Assembly (NCBI GenBank): GCA_020200935.1 | Contig: JAIVHR010000022.1 | Coordinates: forward strand, 1-14,151 | Length of the DNA stretch: 14,151 nt | Direction of reading: 5' to 3' | Source: Sphingomonadales bacterium | GTDB lineage: Bacteria > Pseudomonadota > Alphaproteobacteria > Sphingomonadales > Sphingomonadaceae | Shown here: piece after piece, positions 1-6,895 of the stretch | Numbering within the stretch: the first letter of the stretch is position 1 | Layout: each line of letters starts with the position of its first letter | Notes under the pieces: model-generated | What the model was told of the DNA's origin: nothing | The model's input: only the letters and a program-made list of their open reading frames with translations | Databases searched by the model: none | Program-made: the position numbers and the translations under genes

Positions 1-1
1 C

Positions 2-538
2 CTTCAAACCGATCGCCTGATCCTGCGCCCGGTCGTCATGGACGACGCCGAGGCGATGCATCATTTCTTCTCCGACGAGGAGGCGATGCGCTGGTGGTCG
101 AGCGGGCCGCACGAAACGCTCGCGGAGACGCGCGACTATCTGCGCGGAAACGTCATGGGCGACGTGCGCCTGACCTGGGTGATTACCGAGGATGGTGGCG
201 AGGCGCTCGGCTGGGTGGTGCTGATCACGGTACGCGAGGGCGTCGCCGAGATCGGCTATAATCTGCGCCGCGGCGCCTGGGGCAAGGGCTATGGGCGCGA
301 AGCCGTTGCGCGGGTCATCGACCATGCCTTCGGCGAGATGGGCCTGCGCCGCATCAGCGCCGATACCGATCCCGACAATGCCGCCTCGAACGCGCTGCTC
401 GAAAAGTTGGGCTTCCGCCGCGAAGGCTATCTGCGCGAGGAATGGAAGACCCATATCGGCGTCCGCGACAGCATCATCTGGGGGCTGCTCAAGCGCGAGT
501 GGGAGGGACGATCCCTCTCCCAAGGGGAGAAGTTTTGA
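2..538 (+). CDS. GNAT-family N-acetyltransferase (RimJ/RimL type), 5'-truncated by the window edge
   Basis: The protein transfers an acetyl group from acetyl-CoA to an amine; the substrate cannot be told from sequence. The frame is already open at base 2 and reads LQTDRLILRPVVMDDAEAM, the usual N-terminus of the RimJ/RimL (Acetyltransf_3) group, so the true start lies a few codons upstream of the window and the Met at 38 is internal. The acetyl-CoA loop is visible as RGAWGKGYGREAV, followed by the RRISADTDPDNAASNALLEKLGF block typical of motif B, shown here by its ends at about residues 117-140 of the visible frame. The C-terminal codons SLSQGEKF and the TGA stop come from a fragment of the intergenic repeat family (513-536), so the native C-terminus was probably different. 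It converges with the aldehyde dehydrogenase downstream. Family call is firm; substrate unknown. Confidence 0.88.
   Translation, partial: LQTDRLILRPVVMDDAEAMHHFFSDEEAMRWWSSGPHETLAETRDYLRGNVMGDVRLTWVITEDGGEALGWVVLITVREGVAEIGYNLRRGAWGKGYGREAVARVIDHAFGEMGLRRISADTDPDNAASNALLEKLGFRREGYLREEWKTHIGVRDSIIWGLLKREWEGRSLSQGEKF
513..536 (+). repeat. Truncated copy of the four-hairpin intergenic repeat, inside the end of the GNAT gene
   Basis: The 24 bases resemble the left arm of hairpin 1 (ccctctccc) joined to the right arm of hairpin 4 (gggagaag plus a T run) of the full elements, as if everything between them had been lost. It is read in frame as the last codons of the acetyltransferase and its T run supplies part of the TGA stop. 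The fold is a short stem with a tiny loop followed by TTTT, so it could also help terminate the transcript. Origin as an internally deleted element is inference. Confidence 0.6.
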
Positions 539-563
539 CGGCGCTCAGACGTCTTGCGAGTAG

Positions 564-696
564 CCCTCTCCCATAGGGAGAGGGTTGGGTGAGGGGTTCC
601 GGACTATCGGCATGGACGGAACCCCTCATCCAACTCCGACTAAATTCGCCTTCGGCTCATTAAGTCTCCGTATCCTTCTCCCCTGGGAGAAGGTTT
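564..696 (+). repeat. Four-hairpin intergenic repeat, copy 1
   Basis: It lies between the convergent GNAT and aldehyde dehydrogenase genes. Hairpin 1 is ccctctccc/gggagaggg at 564-584. Hairpin 2 has 17-base arms at 584-600 and 618-634 with one G-T pair. Hairpin 3 at 638-666 is GACT-A-AAT paired with ATT-A-AGTC around an A-A mismatch. Hairpin 4 is ccttctccc/gggagaagg at 674-693, followed by TTT. The terminal arms are also near-inverted repeats of each other, as in small non-autonomous mobile elements or REP/BIME units. Hairpin 4 plus TTT could act as a terminator for rightward transcription. Confidence 0.9.
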
Positions 697-710
697 AACG
701 GGAGGACTCC

Positions 711-2159
711 CTAAATCTTCAGCTCGCGCTTGATCGTCGATCTGGTCGCCTTGCCGTAGGGCGGCTTGAAGCCGCCGAGTTTGGCGACGTCGATCTTGGG
801 CTGCGAATAGACGCTCTTCGCGTGGCTGAAGGTCTTGAAGCCTTCGTGGCCGGTATAGGCGCCCATGCCCGACGGGCCGATGCCGCCGAAGGGCAGCTCG
901 TCCATCGCGATATGGAAGATCACGTCGTTGACCGTCGCGCCTCCCGATATGGTCCGCGAGAGCACGCGACGCTCCTCGGCGCCGTCAGAGCCGAAATAAT
1001 AGAGCCCCAGCGGCCGGTCGTGGCGGTTCACATAATCGATCGCCTCGTCAACCGACTTGTAGGTCCTGATCGGCAGGACGGGTCCGAAAATCTCCTCCTG
1101 CATCACCTTCATCTCGTCGGTCGGCCGGCGGATGATCGTCAGCGGCATCTTGCGCTTGTTCGAGGCCGAGAAATCCTCGTTCCCCGGATTGATCTCGACC
1201 AGCTCGGCGCCCTTTTCGCGCGCATCGTTCAGCAAGCCCTGGAGCCGGTCATAATGCCGGTCGTTGACGATCGAGGTATAATCGTCATTGGCGTCGAGCG
1301 TCGGATACATCTCCTCGACCGCCGCCGTAATCCCGTCGATCAGCTCGGCTTCCCTGGCCTCGGGCACGATCATGTAATCGGGGGCGAGACAGATCTGGCC
1401 GGCATTCATCATCTTGCCCATCGCCACCCGGCTGGCGGTTCGCCCGACATCGGCGCTCTCGCCGACAATGACCGGGCTTTTGCCGCCGAGCTCGAGCGTC
1501 ACCGGCGTCATATTGTCGGCCGCGGCATGGAGGATGTGCTTGCCGATCGCCGTCGCGCCGGTGAACAGCAGATGGTCGAAGGGGAGGGCGGAAAAGGCCT
1601 GGCCGACCTCGGGCCCGCCATTGAAGCAGGCGATCTCCTCGGGGGCGAACTTCTCGGCGATCAACCTCTCGACGAGCGCGCTGGTGGCCGGCGTGAACTC
1701 GCTCATCTTGACCATCGCCCGGTTGCCCGCCGCGAGCACGTCGGCGAGCGGGCTGAAGGTCAGCTGGACCGGGAAGTTCCACGGCGCGATGATGCCGACG
1801 ACGCCCTTGGGCTGATATTCGATACGCGCCCGCGCGCCGAACAGCCCGAGCGGGAAGCGGACCTTGCGCTTTGCCGGCTTCATCCATTTGCCGACATGCT
1901 TGCGCGCATAGCGGATCTCGCCGAGCGCCGAGGTGATGTCGGTGAGCAGCGACTGATCCCGCGAACGATGGCCGAAATCCTCGCTCATCGCGTCCGTCAG
2001 CCCATCCGCATTGTCGACGAGGATCTTGCCGAGCCGCGTCAGCCTTTCTTTGCGGGTTTCGGCGCTGACCGGGAGTTCGGCGGTGAAGGCGGCGCGCTGG
2101 CGCGCGAGCGCATCGAGCATCGCCTGCTTGTCGACGGGCTGCGGATCGGCATCGGCCAT
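711..2159 (-). CDS. calB: Coniferyl-aldehyde dehydrogenase (CalB type), NAD(P)+-dependent
   Basis: This 482-residue cytoplasmic aldehyde dehydrogenase oxidises an aldehyde to its acid; the CalB family acts on coniferyl aldehyde, giving ferulate, in lignin-monomer catabolism. Visible motifs are PWNFP (oxyanion Asn128), the cofactor-binding Lys151, ELGGKSP with general base Glu223, and NAGQICLAPDY with catalytic Cys257; the last block and DFGHRSRDQ near residue 61 are typical of CalB-like enzymes. The start at 2159 is chosen because AGGAG (2167-2171, minus strand) lies 7 bases upstream. A longer frame running to 2303 would translate the neighbouring repeat and is rejected. The gene diverges from the CoA hydrolase and has no catabolic partner beside it, so its substrate could equally be a fatty or other aromatic aldehyde. 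Family is certain, substrate less so. Confidence 0.87.
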   Translation of the reverse strand: MADADPQPVDKQAMLDALARQRAAFTAELPVSAETRKERLTRLGKILVDNADGLTDAMSEDFGHRSRDQSLLTDITSALGEIRYARKHVGKWMKPAKRKVRFPLGLFGARARIEYQPKGVVGIIAPWNFPVQLTFSPLADVLAAGNRAMVKMSEFTPATSALVERLIAEKFAPEEIACFNGGPEVGQAFSALPFDHLLFTGATAIGKHILHAAADNMTPVTLELGGKSPVIVGESADVGRTASRVAMGKMMNAGQICLAPDYMIVPEAREAELIDGITAAVEEMYPTLDANDDYTSIVNDRHYDRLQGLLNDAREKGAELVEINPGNEDFSASNKRKMPLTIIRRPTDEMKVMQEEIFGPVLPIRTYKSVDEAIDYVNRHDRPLGLYYFGSDGAEERRVLSRTISGGATVNDVIFHIAMDELPFGGIGPSGMGAYTGHEGFKTFSHAKSVYSQPKIDVAKLGGFKPPYGKATRSTIKRELKI

Positions 2160-2166
2160 GCGGCAT

Positions 2167-2171
2167 CTCCT
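2167..2171 (-). promoter_or_regulatory. Shine-Dalgarno site of the aldehyde dehydrogenase gene
   Basis: The minus strand reads AGGAG, 7 bases before the ATG at 2159. This decides the start against the longer in-frame extension through the repeat. A 15-base inverted repeat, gttgc-gattt-gcaac (2172-2186), abuts it directly and could fold in the mRNA leader or serve as an operator; no function is shown. Confidence 0.75.
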
Positions 2172-2233
2172 GTTGCGATTTGCAACCGAGTCTAGGTCGG
2201 GAACAAGAAATTGGCGAGTCGTTGTAAAAAAAG

Positions 2234-2364
2234 CCCTCTCCCATGGGGAGAGGGTTGGCTGAGGGGTTCCGACGTACCGGCACGGGCGGAACCCCTCATC
2301 CAACTCGGTCTAGGCTCCTTCGTCGCCAAGACTGCGTAATCCTTCTCCCCATGGGAGAAGGTTT
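2234..2364 (+). repeat. Four-hairpin intergenic repeat, copy 2
   Basis: It lies in the divergent region between the aldehyde dehydrogenase and the CoA hydrolase. Hairpin 1 is perfect at 2234-2254. Hairpin 2 has arms near 2254-2270 and 2288-2304, with one mismatch. Hairpin 3 at 2308-2332 reads GTCT-A-GGC paired with GCC-A-AGAC, so every changed base relative to copy 1 is compensated on the other arm. Hairpin 4 is perfect at 2341-2361, then TTT. It ends 33 bases before the hydrolase ATG, so the promoter of that gene must lie inside or across the element. Confidence 0.9.
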
Positions 2365-2397
2365 GCTTGCCGCCCGGCCTCCGCTACAGCCGCCCCC

Positions 2398-3444
2398 ATG
2401 ACCGACGACCTCATCATCGACAGGCAAGCCAAGGCGGGCCGCATCCGGCTCAATCGCCCCGAGGCGCTGCATGCGTTGACCACCGCGATGTGCGAGGGCA
2501 TCATCGAGGCGCTACGGGGCTGGCGCAGCGATGCCGCGATCGAGGCGGTGCTGATCGACCATGCCGAGGGCCGCGGGTTCTGCGCCGGCGGCGACATCCG
2601 CATGCTCGCCGAAAGCGGCGCCACGGACGGCGCGAAGGCGCGCGAATTCTTCCATACCGAGTATCGGATGAACCACCTGCTGTTCAGCTACGCCAAGCCG
2701 GCGGTCGCCTTCATGGACGGGATCACGATGGGCGGCGGGGTCGGGCTGTCGCAGCCCTGCAAATACCGCATCGCGACCGAAAATACGCGCTTCGCGATGC
2801 CCGAGACGGGGATCGGGCTGTTCCCCGACGTCGGCGCCGGCTGGTATTTGTCGCGGCTGGCCGGGCGGACCGGACAGTTCCTCGCGCTGACCGGCGCGCG
2901 GCTCGACGGCGCCGAATGCAAGGCGCTCGGCCTCGCCACCCATTATTGCGAGAGCACGGACCTCGACCAGATCAAGATCGAGATCGCCGAAAATCCGGCC
3001 GAGATCGGCGCGATCCTAGAGGAATATGAAAGTGAAGCGCCCGCGGCGCGGATCCTCGACAGTCGCGAGGCGATCGACCGGCTCTTCGCTTCGGACCGGT
3101 TGGAGGAAATCCTCGCCGCGCTCGGGGCCGACGGGTCGGACTGGGCGAAGAAGGAGCTCGAGACGCTGCGGAGCAAATCGCCGCAGACCTGCAAGGTCGC
3201 GCTGCATCTCCTCAAGCTCGGCGAGCACCGCAAGGATTTCGCCGACGAGATGCGCGCCGAATATCGCGTCGCCAGCCATGTCGTCCAGCGACACGATTTC
3301 CTCGAAGGCGTGCGCGCGGTGATCGTCGAGAAGGACAATGATCCGCAATGGAACCCGGCGACGCCCGAAGGCGTCAGCGACGGACTGATCAACCAGATCT
3401 TCGCCACGCTCCCCGAAAATGAGGAATGGACCCCGCTGCGGTGA
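2398..3444 (+). CDS. Enoyl-CoA hydratase/isomerase family protein, 3-hydroxyisobutyryl-CoA hydrolase-like
   Basis: The 348-residue protein belongs to the ECH_2 branch of the crotonase fold. The human enzyme HIBCH hydrolyses 3-hydroxyisobutyryl-CoA to free acid and CoA in valine breakdown. The oxyanion-hole segment GRGFCAGGDIRM (59-69), GGGVGLS (112-118) and the block MPETGIGLFPDVGAGW are present. Glu136 and Asp144 in that block keep the 8-residue spacing of the human catalytic pair Glu169/Asp177. The long C-terminal region after residue 180 is normal for this branch and absent from simple hydratases. The ATG at 2398 has no clear Shine-Dalgarno sequence and starts 33 bases after repeat copy 2. 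No other valine genes are adjacent, so some doubt about the exact acyl-CoA substrate remains. The gene converges with glpK. Confidence 0.88.
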   Translation: MTDDLIIDRQAKAGRIRLNRPEALHALTTAMCEGIIEALRGWRSDAAIEAVLIDHAEGRGFCAGGDIRMLAESGATDGAKAREFFHTEYRMNHLLFSYAKPAVAFMDGITMGGGVGLSQPCKYRIATENTRFAMPETGIGLFPDVGAGWYLSRLAGRTGQFLALTGARLDGAECKALGLATHYCESTDLDQIKIEIAENPAEIGAILEEYESEAPAARILDSREAIDRLFASDRLEEILAALGADGSDWAKKELETLRSKSPQTCKVALHLLKLGEHRKDFADEMRAEYRVASHVVQRHDFLEGVRAVIVEKDNDPQWNPATPEGVSDGLINQIFATLPENEEWTPLR

Positions 3445-3453
3445 GGGCAATAG

Positions 3454-3584
3454 CCCTCTCCCACGGGGAGAGGGTTGGGTGAGGGGTTCCGGACTATCGG
3501 ATAGGGCGGAACCCCTCATCCAACTCCGCCTAAATTCGCTGCGCTCATTAAGGCTCCGTATCCTTCTCCCAGGGGAGAAGGTTT
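3454..3584 (+). repeat. Four-hairpin intergenic repeat, copy 3
   Basis: It fills the gap between the convergent CoA hydrolase and glpK genes. Hairpin 1 is perfect at 3454-3474. Hairpin 2 has arms at 3474-3490 and 3508-3524. Hairpin 3 at 3528-3554 reads GCCT-A-AAT paired with ATT-A-AGGC, a compensated A-T to C-G change relative to copy 1. Hairpin 4 is ccttctccc/gggagaagg at 3562-3581. The T run of its right end forms, on the minus strand, the TAA stop of glpK (3583-3585), so element and gene overlap. Confidence 0.9.
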
Positions 3585-5040
3585 ATTGGAGCACCAGATC
3601 GAGGGCGCGTTTCCAGTTGGCGAGCAGCGCCTCTCGTCGCGCATCCTCCATCGCCGGCTCGAAGCGCGCCGCAGCTTCCCAGTTGGCGCCGATATCGTCG
3701 AGGTCCCGCCAGACGCCGCAGGTCAGACCGGCGAGATAGGCGGCGCCCAAGGCGGTCGTCTCGTGGCTCGCGGGGCGCTCGACCGGCGTTTCGAGCACAT
3801 CGGCGAGGAACTGGGCGAACCAGCCATTCTGCGCCATGCCGCCGTCGATGCGGATGTCGCGCGGCGCGTCGGCGCCGTCGGCGCGCATCGCATCGACGAG
3901 ATCTCGGGTCTGGAAGGCTATCGATTCCAGGGTCGCGCGGACGATGTGATCGGCGGAGGTGTCGAGCGTCATGCCGGTCAGCAGCGCGCGCGCGTCAGGC
4001 TGCCAGTGCGGCGCGCCGAGCCCGACGAAGGCGGGGACCAGGGTGATGCCGTGATCGTCGGGCACCGAGCGGGCGACCTCCTCGCTGTCGGCGGCCTCGG
4101 CGATCAGCCCGAGCTTGTCGCGCAGCCATTTGACCGCCGCCCCGGCGACGAAGATCGAGCCTTCGAGCGCGAAAGCCCGCTCACCGCCGATCGTATAGGC
4201 CGGCGTCGTCAGCAGCCGGTTTTCCGACAGCAGCGCCTCGGCCCCGGTATTCATCAGCAGGAAACAGCCGGTGCCATAAGTCGATTTGACCATGCCCGGC
4301 GCGAAACAGGCCTGGCCGATCATCGCCGCCTGCTGGTCGCCGGCCATCCCGGCGATCGGGATCGGCCGGCCGAAGAGCGCGGCATTGGTCTCGCCGAAAA
4401 TCTCCGCATTTTCGTTGATTTGCGGCAACAGGCTGCGATCGATTTCGAAGAGATCGAGCAGCGTGTCCGACCATGCAGCCTCGTGGATATCGCAGAGCTG
4501 GGTGCGGCCGGCATTGGTGATGTCGGTGGCATGGACCTTGCCGCCGGTCAGCCGCCACAGCAGGAAACTGTCGATCGTCCCGCAGGCGAGATCGCCGCGG
4601 CTCGCCGCCGCGCGCGCATCGAGATGGTCGAGCATCCAGGCGAGCTTGGTGGCGCTGAAATAGGGATCGAGCAGCAGCCCGGTGATCCGGCGGATCTCGT
4701 CCTCGTGACCGTCCTCTTTCAATTGCCGGCACTGTTCGGCGGTGCGCCGGTCCTGCCAGACGATCGCGTTGTGGAGCGGCTTGCCGCTCGCGCGATCCCA
4801 GAGCACCAGCGTCTCGCGCTGGTTGGTGATGCCGATCGCCACCGTCTCGTCGCTGAGCACCTCCTTCACCACGGCGACGGTGTCGCGCCAGATATCCTCC
4901 GGGTCATGCTCGACCCATCCGGGCCGCGGATAATGCTGGGCGAATTCGCGGGCGGCGGTCTCGAGCGGCTGGCCCGCCTCGTCGAACAGGATCGCGCGGG
5001 TCGAGGTCGTCCCCTGGTCGATCGCGACGATATGCTTCAT
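3583..5040 (-). CDS. glpK: Glycerol kinase
   Basis: The 485-residue cytoplasmic FGGY-family kinase phosphorylates glycerol with ATP to sn-glycerol-3-phosphate. It has the N-terminal phosphate-binding segment DQGTTSTRAI (8-17), glycerol-binding Arg75-Glu76 in TNQRET, Trp95 in VWQDRRT, Tyr127 in DPYFSATK, and the catalytic base Asp235 in GMAGDQQAAM. KSTYGTG (252-258) and a C-terminal DGGMAQN block complete the ATP side. Length matches the family (about 500). The start MKHIVAIDQGTT at 5040 overlaps the glpD stop as ATGA, giving likely translational coupling; a longer upstream frame inside glpD is rejected. The stop codon lies in repeat copy 3. No glycerol facilitator (glpF) is in this cluster, so uptake is encoded elsewhere or is passive. 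Confidence 0.96.
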   Translation of the reverse strand: MKHIVAIDQGTTSTRAILFDEAGQPLETAAREFAQHYPRPGWVEHDPEDIWRDTVAVVKEVLSDETVAIGITNQRETLVLWDRASGKPLHNAIVWQDRRTAEQCRQLKEDGHEDEIRRITGLLLDPYFSATKLAWMLDHLDARAAASRGDLACGTIDSFLLWRLTGGKVHATDITNAGRTQLCDIHEAAWSDTLLDLFEIDRSLLPQINENAEIFGETNAALFGRPIPIAGMAGDQQAAMIGQACFAPGMVKSTYGTGCFLLMNTGAEALLSENRLLTTPAYTIGGERAFALEGSIFVAGAAVKWLRDKLGLIAEAADSEEVARSVPDDHGITLVPAFVGLGAPHWQPDARALLTGMTLDTSADHIVRATLESIAFQTRDLVDAMRADGADAPRDIRIDGGMAQNGWFAQFLADVLETPVERPASHETTALGAAYLAGLTCGVWRDLDDIGANWEAAARFEPAMEDARREALLANWKRALDLVLQ

Positions 5041-6515
5041 GCGCTGCGCTCCTCGAGATAGCGCGCCAGCCTGTCGCGCCCATCCTCTCCGATCAATAGC
5101 CCCATCTTGCTGCGCCGCCAAAGCAGGTCGTCGATGGTGCGCGCCCATTCGCGATCGATCAGATGATCGACCTCGCGCCGGGTGAAGCCGCCGCCGAAAT
5201 CCTCGCCCATCTCGATGAGGCTCTGCGCATCGCCGACGACATCGGCAATTCGGGTGCCGTAGGCGCGCGCCATCCGCTCGGCATTCTCGGCTTCGAGCCA
5301 AGGATAGCGGCGCTGCGTCTCCTCGAGGAAGGCGTCGAAGGGCATGCCGAGATCGCCGCCGGGGAACGGGGCGCGCTTCGTCCAGTCCTCTCCCGTCAGC
5401 CCGATCGCCACGCCCAGCTCGTCGACCGCTTCCTCGGCCAGCGCGCGGGCGGTTGTGATCTTGCCGCCGAACAGGGTCACTGCCGGCGCGGCGCGCCCGT
5501 CCTCGCCGCGGTCGGTCTCGAGCACGTAATCGCGCGTCACCTCCATCGACTCGGCCGATCCGTCGTCATAGAGCGAGCGCACGCCGGCATAATGGTGGAT
5601 CACGTCTTCGGGATGGATCTGCACGGCGAAATAGAGATTGGCACAGCGGCACAGATAATCGAGCTCATGCGCGTCGATCACCGCATCGCCGGGCTGCTCG
5701 ACCGGCACGTCGGTGGTGCCGATCAGGGTGAAGCGGTCCATGAAGGGCATCGCGAAGACGACGCGGCGGTCGGGCTGCTGGAGGATATAGGCATGGTCGC
5801 CGACATAGAGCCGCGGCACGACGATATGGCTGCCGCGCACCAGCCGCAGCGCCGAATTGCTCGTCAGGCCGAGCCGAGTCGAAAGCACCTCGCAGACCCA
5901 GGGCCCGGCTGCGTTGACGATCGCTCTGGCCGCCACAGTCCGTCCGTCGCTTATTTCAGCCCGCCAGACATCGCCCTCGCGGCGCGCCGACAGCAGTTCG
6001 GTGCCCGCTACGATCTCGGCGCCCTTCTCGCGGGCATCGAGTGCGTTGGCGATCACCAGCCGCGCATCGTCGACCCAGCAATCCGAATAGACGAAGCCCT
6101 TGCTGCCGATATCGCGCAGCGGCGAGCGGTAGCGCGGCGAGGCCTTGCCGAGCGTTCGGGTGCGCCGCAGCGAACGCCAGCCGCCCATCAGGTCATAGAG
6201 CCAGAGGCCCGCTCGTATCATCCACCAGGGACGCACCAGGTCGTTATGCGGCATGACGAAGCGCATCGGGCGGATCAGGTGCGGCGCCGCCGCGAGCATC
6301 ACCGCGCGTTCCTTGAGCGCCTCGCGGACCAGCCGGAATTCGTAATATTCGAGATAGCGGATGCCACCATGGATCAGCTTGGAGGAGGCCGAGGAGGTGT
6401 GGCCGGCGAGATCGTCCTTCTCGACCAGCAACACGTTCCAGCCGCGCCCCGCTGCATCGCGCGCGATCGCCGCCCCGTTGATGCCGCCGCCGATGACGAG
6501 AAGGTCGTAGGTCAT
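5037..6515 (-). CDS. glpD: Glycerol-3-phosphate dehydrogenase, FAD-dependent
   Basis: The 492-residue membrane-associated flavoenzyme oxidises sn-glycerol-3-phosphate to dihydroxyacetone phosphate and passes electrons to the quinone pool. The dinucleotide motif VIGGGINGAAIARDAAGRG at residues 7-25 with Glu32 at the end of beta-2 binds FAD. SSASSKLIHGGIRYLEYYEF (41-60) and the late FGGKITTARALAEEAV block are family signatures. The start at 6515 puts the FAD motif at the very N-terminus as in GlpD proteins; no good Shine-Dalgarno precedes it. It is the first gene of a glpD-glpK unit, with the glpK start overlapping its stop. It diverges from the small gene at 6599, with only 83 bases between the two starts. 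No glp repressor gene is seen. Confidence 0.95.
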   Translation of the reverse strand: MTYDLLVIGGGINGAAIARDAAGRGWNVLLVEKDDLAGHTSSASSKLIHGGIRYLEYYEFRLVREALKERAVMLAAAPHLIRPMRFVMPHNDLVRPWWMIRAGLWLYDLMGGWRSLRRTRTLGKASPRYRSPLRDIGSKGFVYSDCWVDDARLVIANALDAREKGAEIVAGTELLSARREGDVWRAEISDGRTVAARAIVNAAGPWVCEVLSTRLGLTSNSALRLVRGSHIVVPRLYVGDHAYILQQPDRRVVFAMPFMDRFTLIGTTDVPVEQPGDAVIDAHELDYLCRCANLYFAVQIHPEDVIHHYAGVRSLYDDGSAESMEVTRDYVLETDRGEDGRAAPAVTLFGGKITTARALAEEAVDELGVAIGLTGEDWTKRAPFPGGDLGMPFDAFLEETQRRYPWLEAENAERMARAYGTRIADVVGDAQSLIEMGEDFGGGFTRREVDHLIDREWARTIDDLLWRRSKMGLLIGEDGRDRLARYLEERSA

Positions 6516-6561
6516 TAGGGCGGGAGCTTAGCAATTTGATCGGCTGCGTCACCAATCAGAT

Positions 6562-6590
6562 GTGACACGGTCCGATACCAGCGGTATTCT
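6562..6590 (+). promoter_or_regulatory. Candidate sigma-70-like promoter of the small hypothetical gene
   Basis: GTGACA (6562-6567, 5 of 6 matches to TTGACA) is followed after exactly 17 bases by TATTCT (6585-6590, 4 of 6 matches to TATAAT). The -10 box ends 8 bases before the ATG at 6599, so transcription would begin at or within a base or two of the start codon. That would give a leaderless mRNA, which agrees with the absence of any Shine-Dalgarno sequence. This is a prediction from spacing and consensus only. Confidence 0.45.
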
Positions 6591-6598
6591 GTTTCCCG

Positions 6599-6850
6599 AT
6601 GACCGAGCTCACGAACCTTGAAAAGAGTGCGATTTCGGCGATTCTCAAGGAGAACCCCAAATTTGCCACGACCGTGGAAAGGCAGCTTGGTTATGTCCGG
6701 GTTACAAAGGGAATCGGACTCCTGCTGTTCCGGAAAGATGGCCGGATCAGTCTTTTGGAAGGCTACGCCGTTGCCGGCGAGAGCACCGAGGATATCGACT
6801 TCGAGACGGTGTCATTCAAAATCACCGACCGACCTGGCCCTTACTCCTGA
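6599..6850 (+). CDS. Small hypothetical protein, 83 residues
   Basis: I do not recognise a named family. The protein starts MTELTNLEKSAISAILKE and has no signal peptide or membrane segment. It looks like a small alpha+beta protein with a predicted N-terminal helix (about 6-28) and beta-strand-like stretches including KGIGLLLF (37-44) and ISLLEGYAV (50-58). The LLEGYAVAGESTEDIDF portion recalls the end of longer uncharacterised proteins that carry an LEGY-G-(E/D)ST-x-ID pattern; by memory those have an extra middle segment missing here. Codon choice is visibly less GC-rich than in all neighbours, which suggests recent acquisition or weak expression. It lies between divergent glpD and rnr, 67 bases before rnr, so it could be co-transcribed with rnr. 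No Shine-Dalgarno is visible; a promoter sits just upstream. Confidence 0.6.
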   Translation: MTELTNLEKSAISAILKENPKFATTVERQLGYVRVTKGIGLLLFRKDGRISLLEGYAVAGESTEDIDFETVSFKITDRPGPYS

Positions 6851-6895
6851 GTTCCGAACGCTCGCCAGCCGCGGGCCTTCCGGTGGATAAAACGC

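Noticed and set aside
822..2195. 457-codon open frame on the + strand opposite the aldehyde dehydrogenase
   Set aside because: High-GC codon bias on the minus strand leaves the opposite frame open; the product has no recognisable motif and is rich in Arg, His and Asp.
2160..2303. 48-codon N-terminal extension of the aldehyde dehydrogenase
   Set aside because: It translates repeat copy 2 and ignores the well-spaced AGGAG before the ATG at 2159.
564..3584. CRISPR array or direct-repeat array
   Set aside because: The repeats are more than 1 kb apart, have internal palindromes and lie between genes; no cas gene is present.
3419..3739. 106-codon + strand frame across repeat copy 3
   Set aside because: It is a translation of the repeat (PLPRGEGWVRG-type peptide), a common source of false hypothetical proteins.
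3586..5061. 491-codon open frame opposite glpK
   Set aside because: Same GC-driven antisense effect; glpK is unambiguous on the other strand.
5041..5301. N-terminal extension of GlpK into glpD
   Set aside because: The MKHIVAIDQGTT start at 5040 matches the family and overlaps the glpD stop as ATGA.
5163..6518. 451-codon open frame opposite glpD
   Set aside because: Antisense shadow with no motif; glpD is unambiguous.
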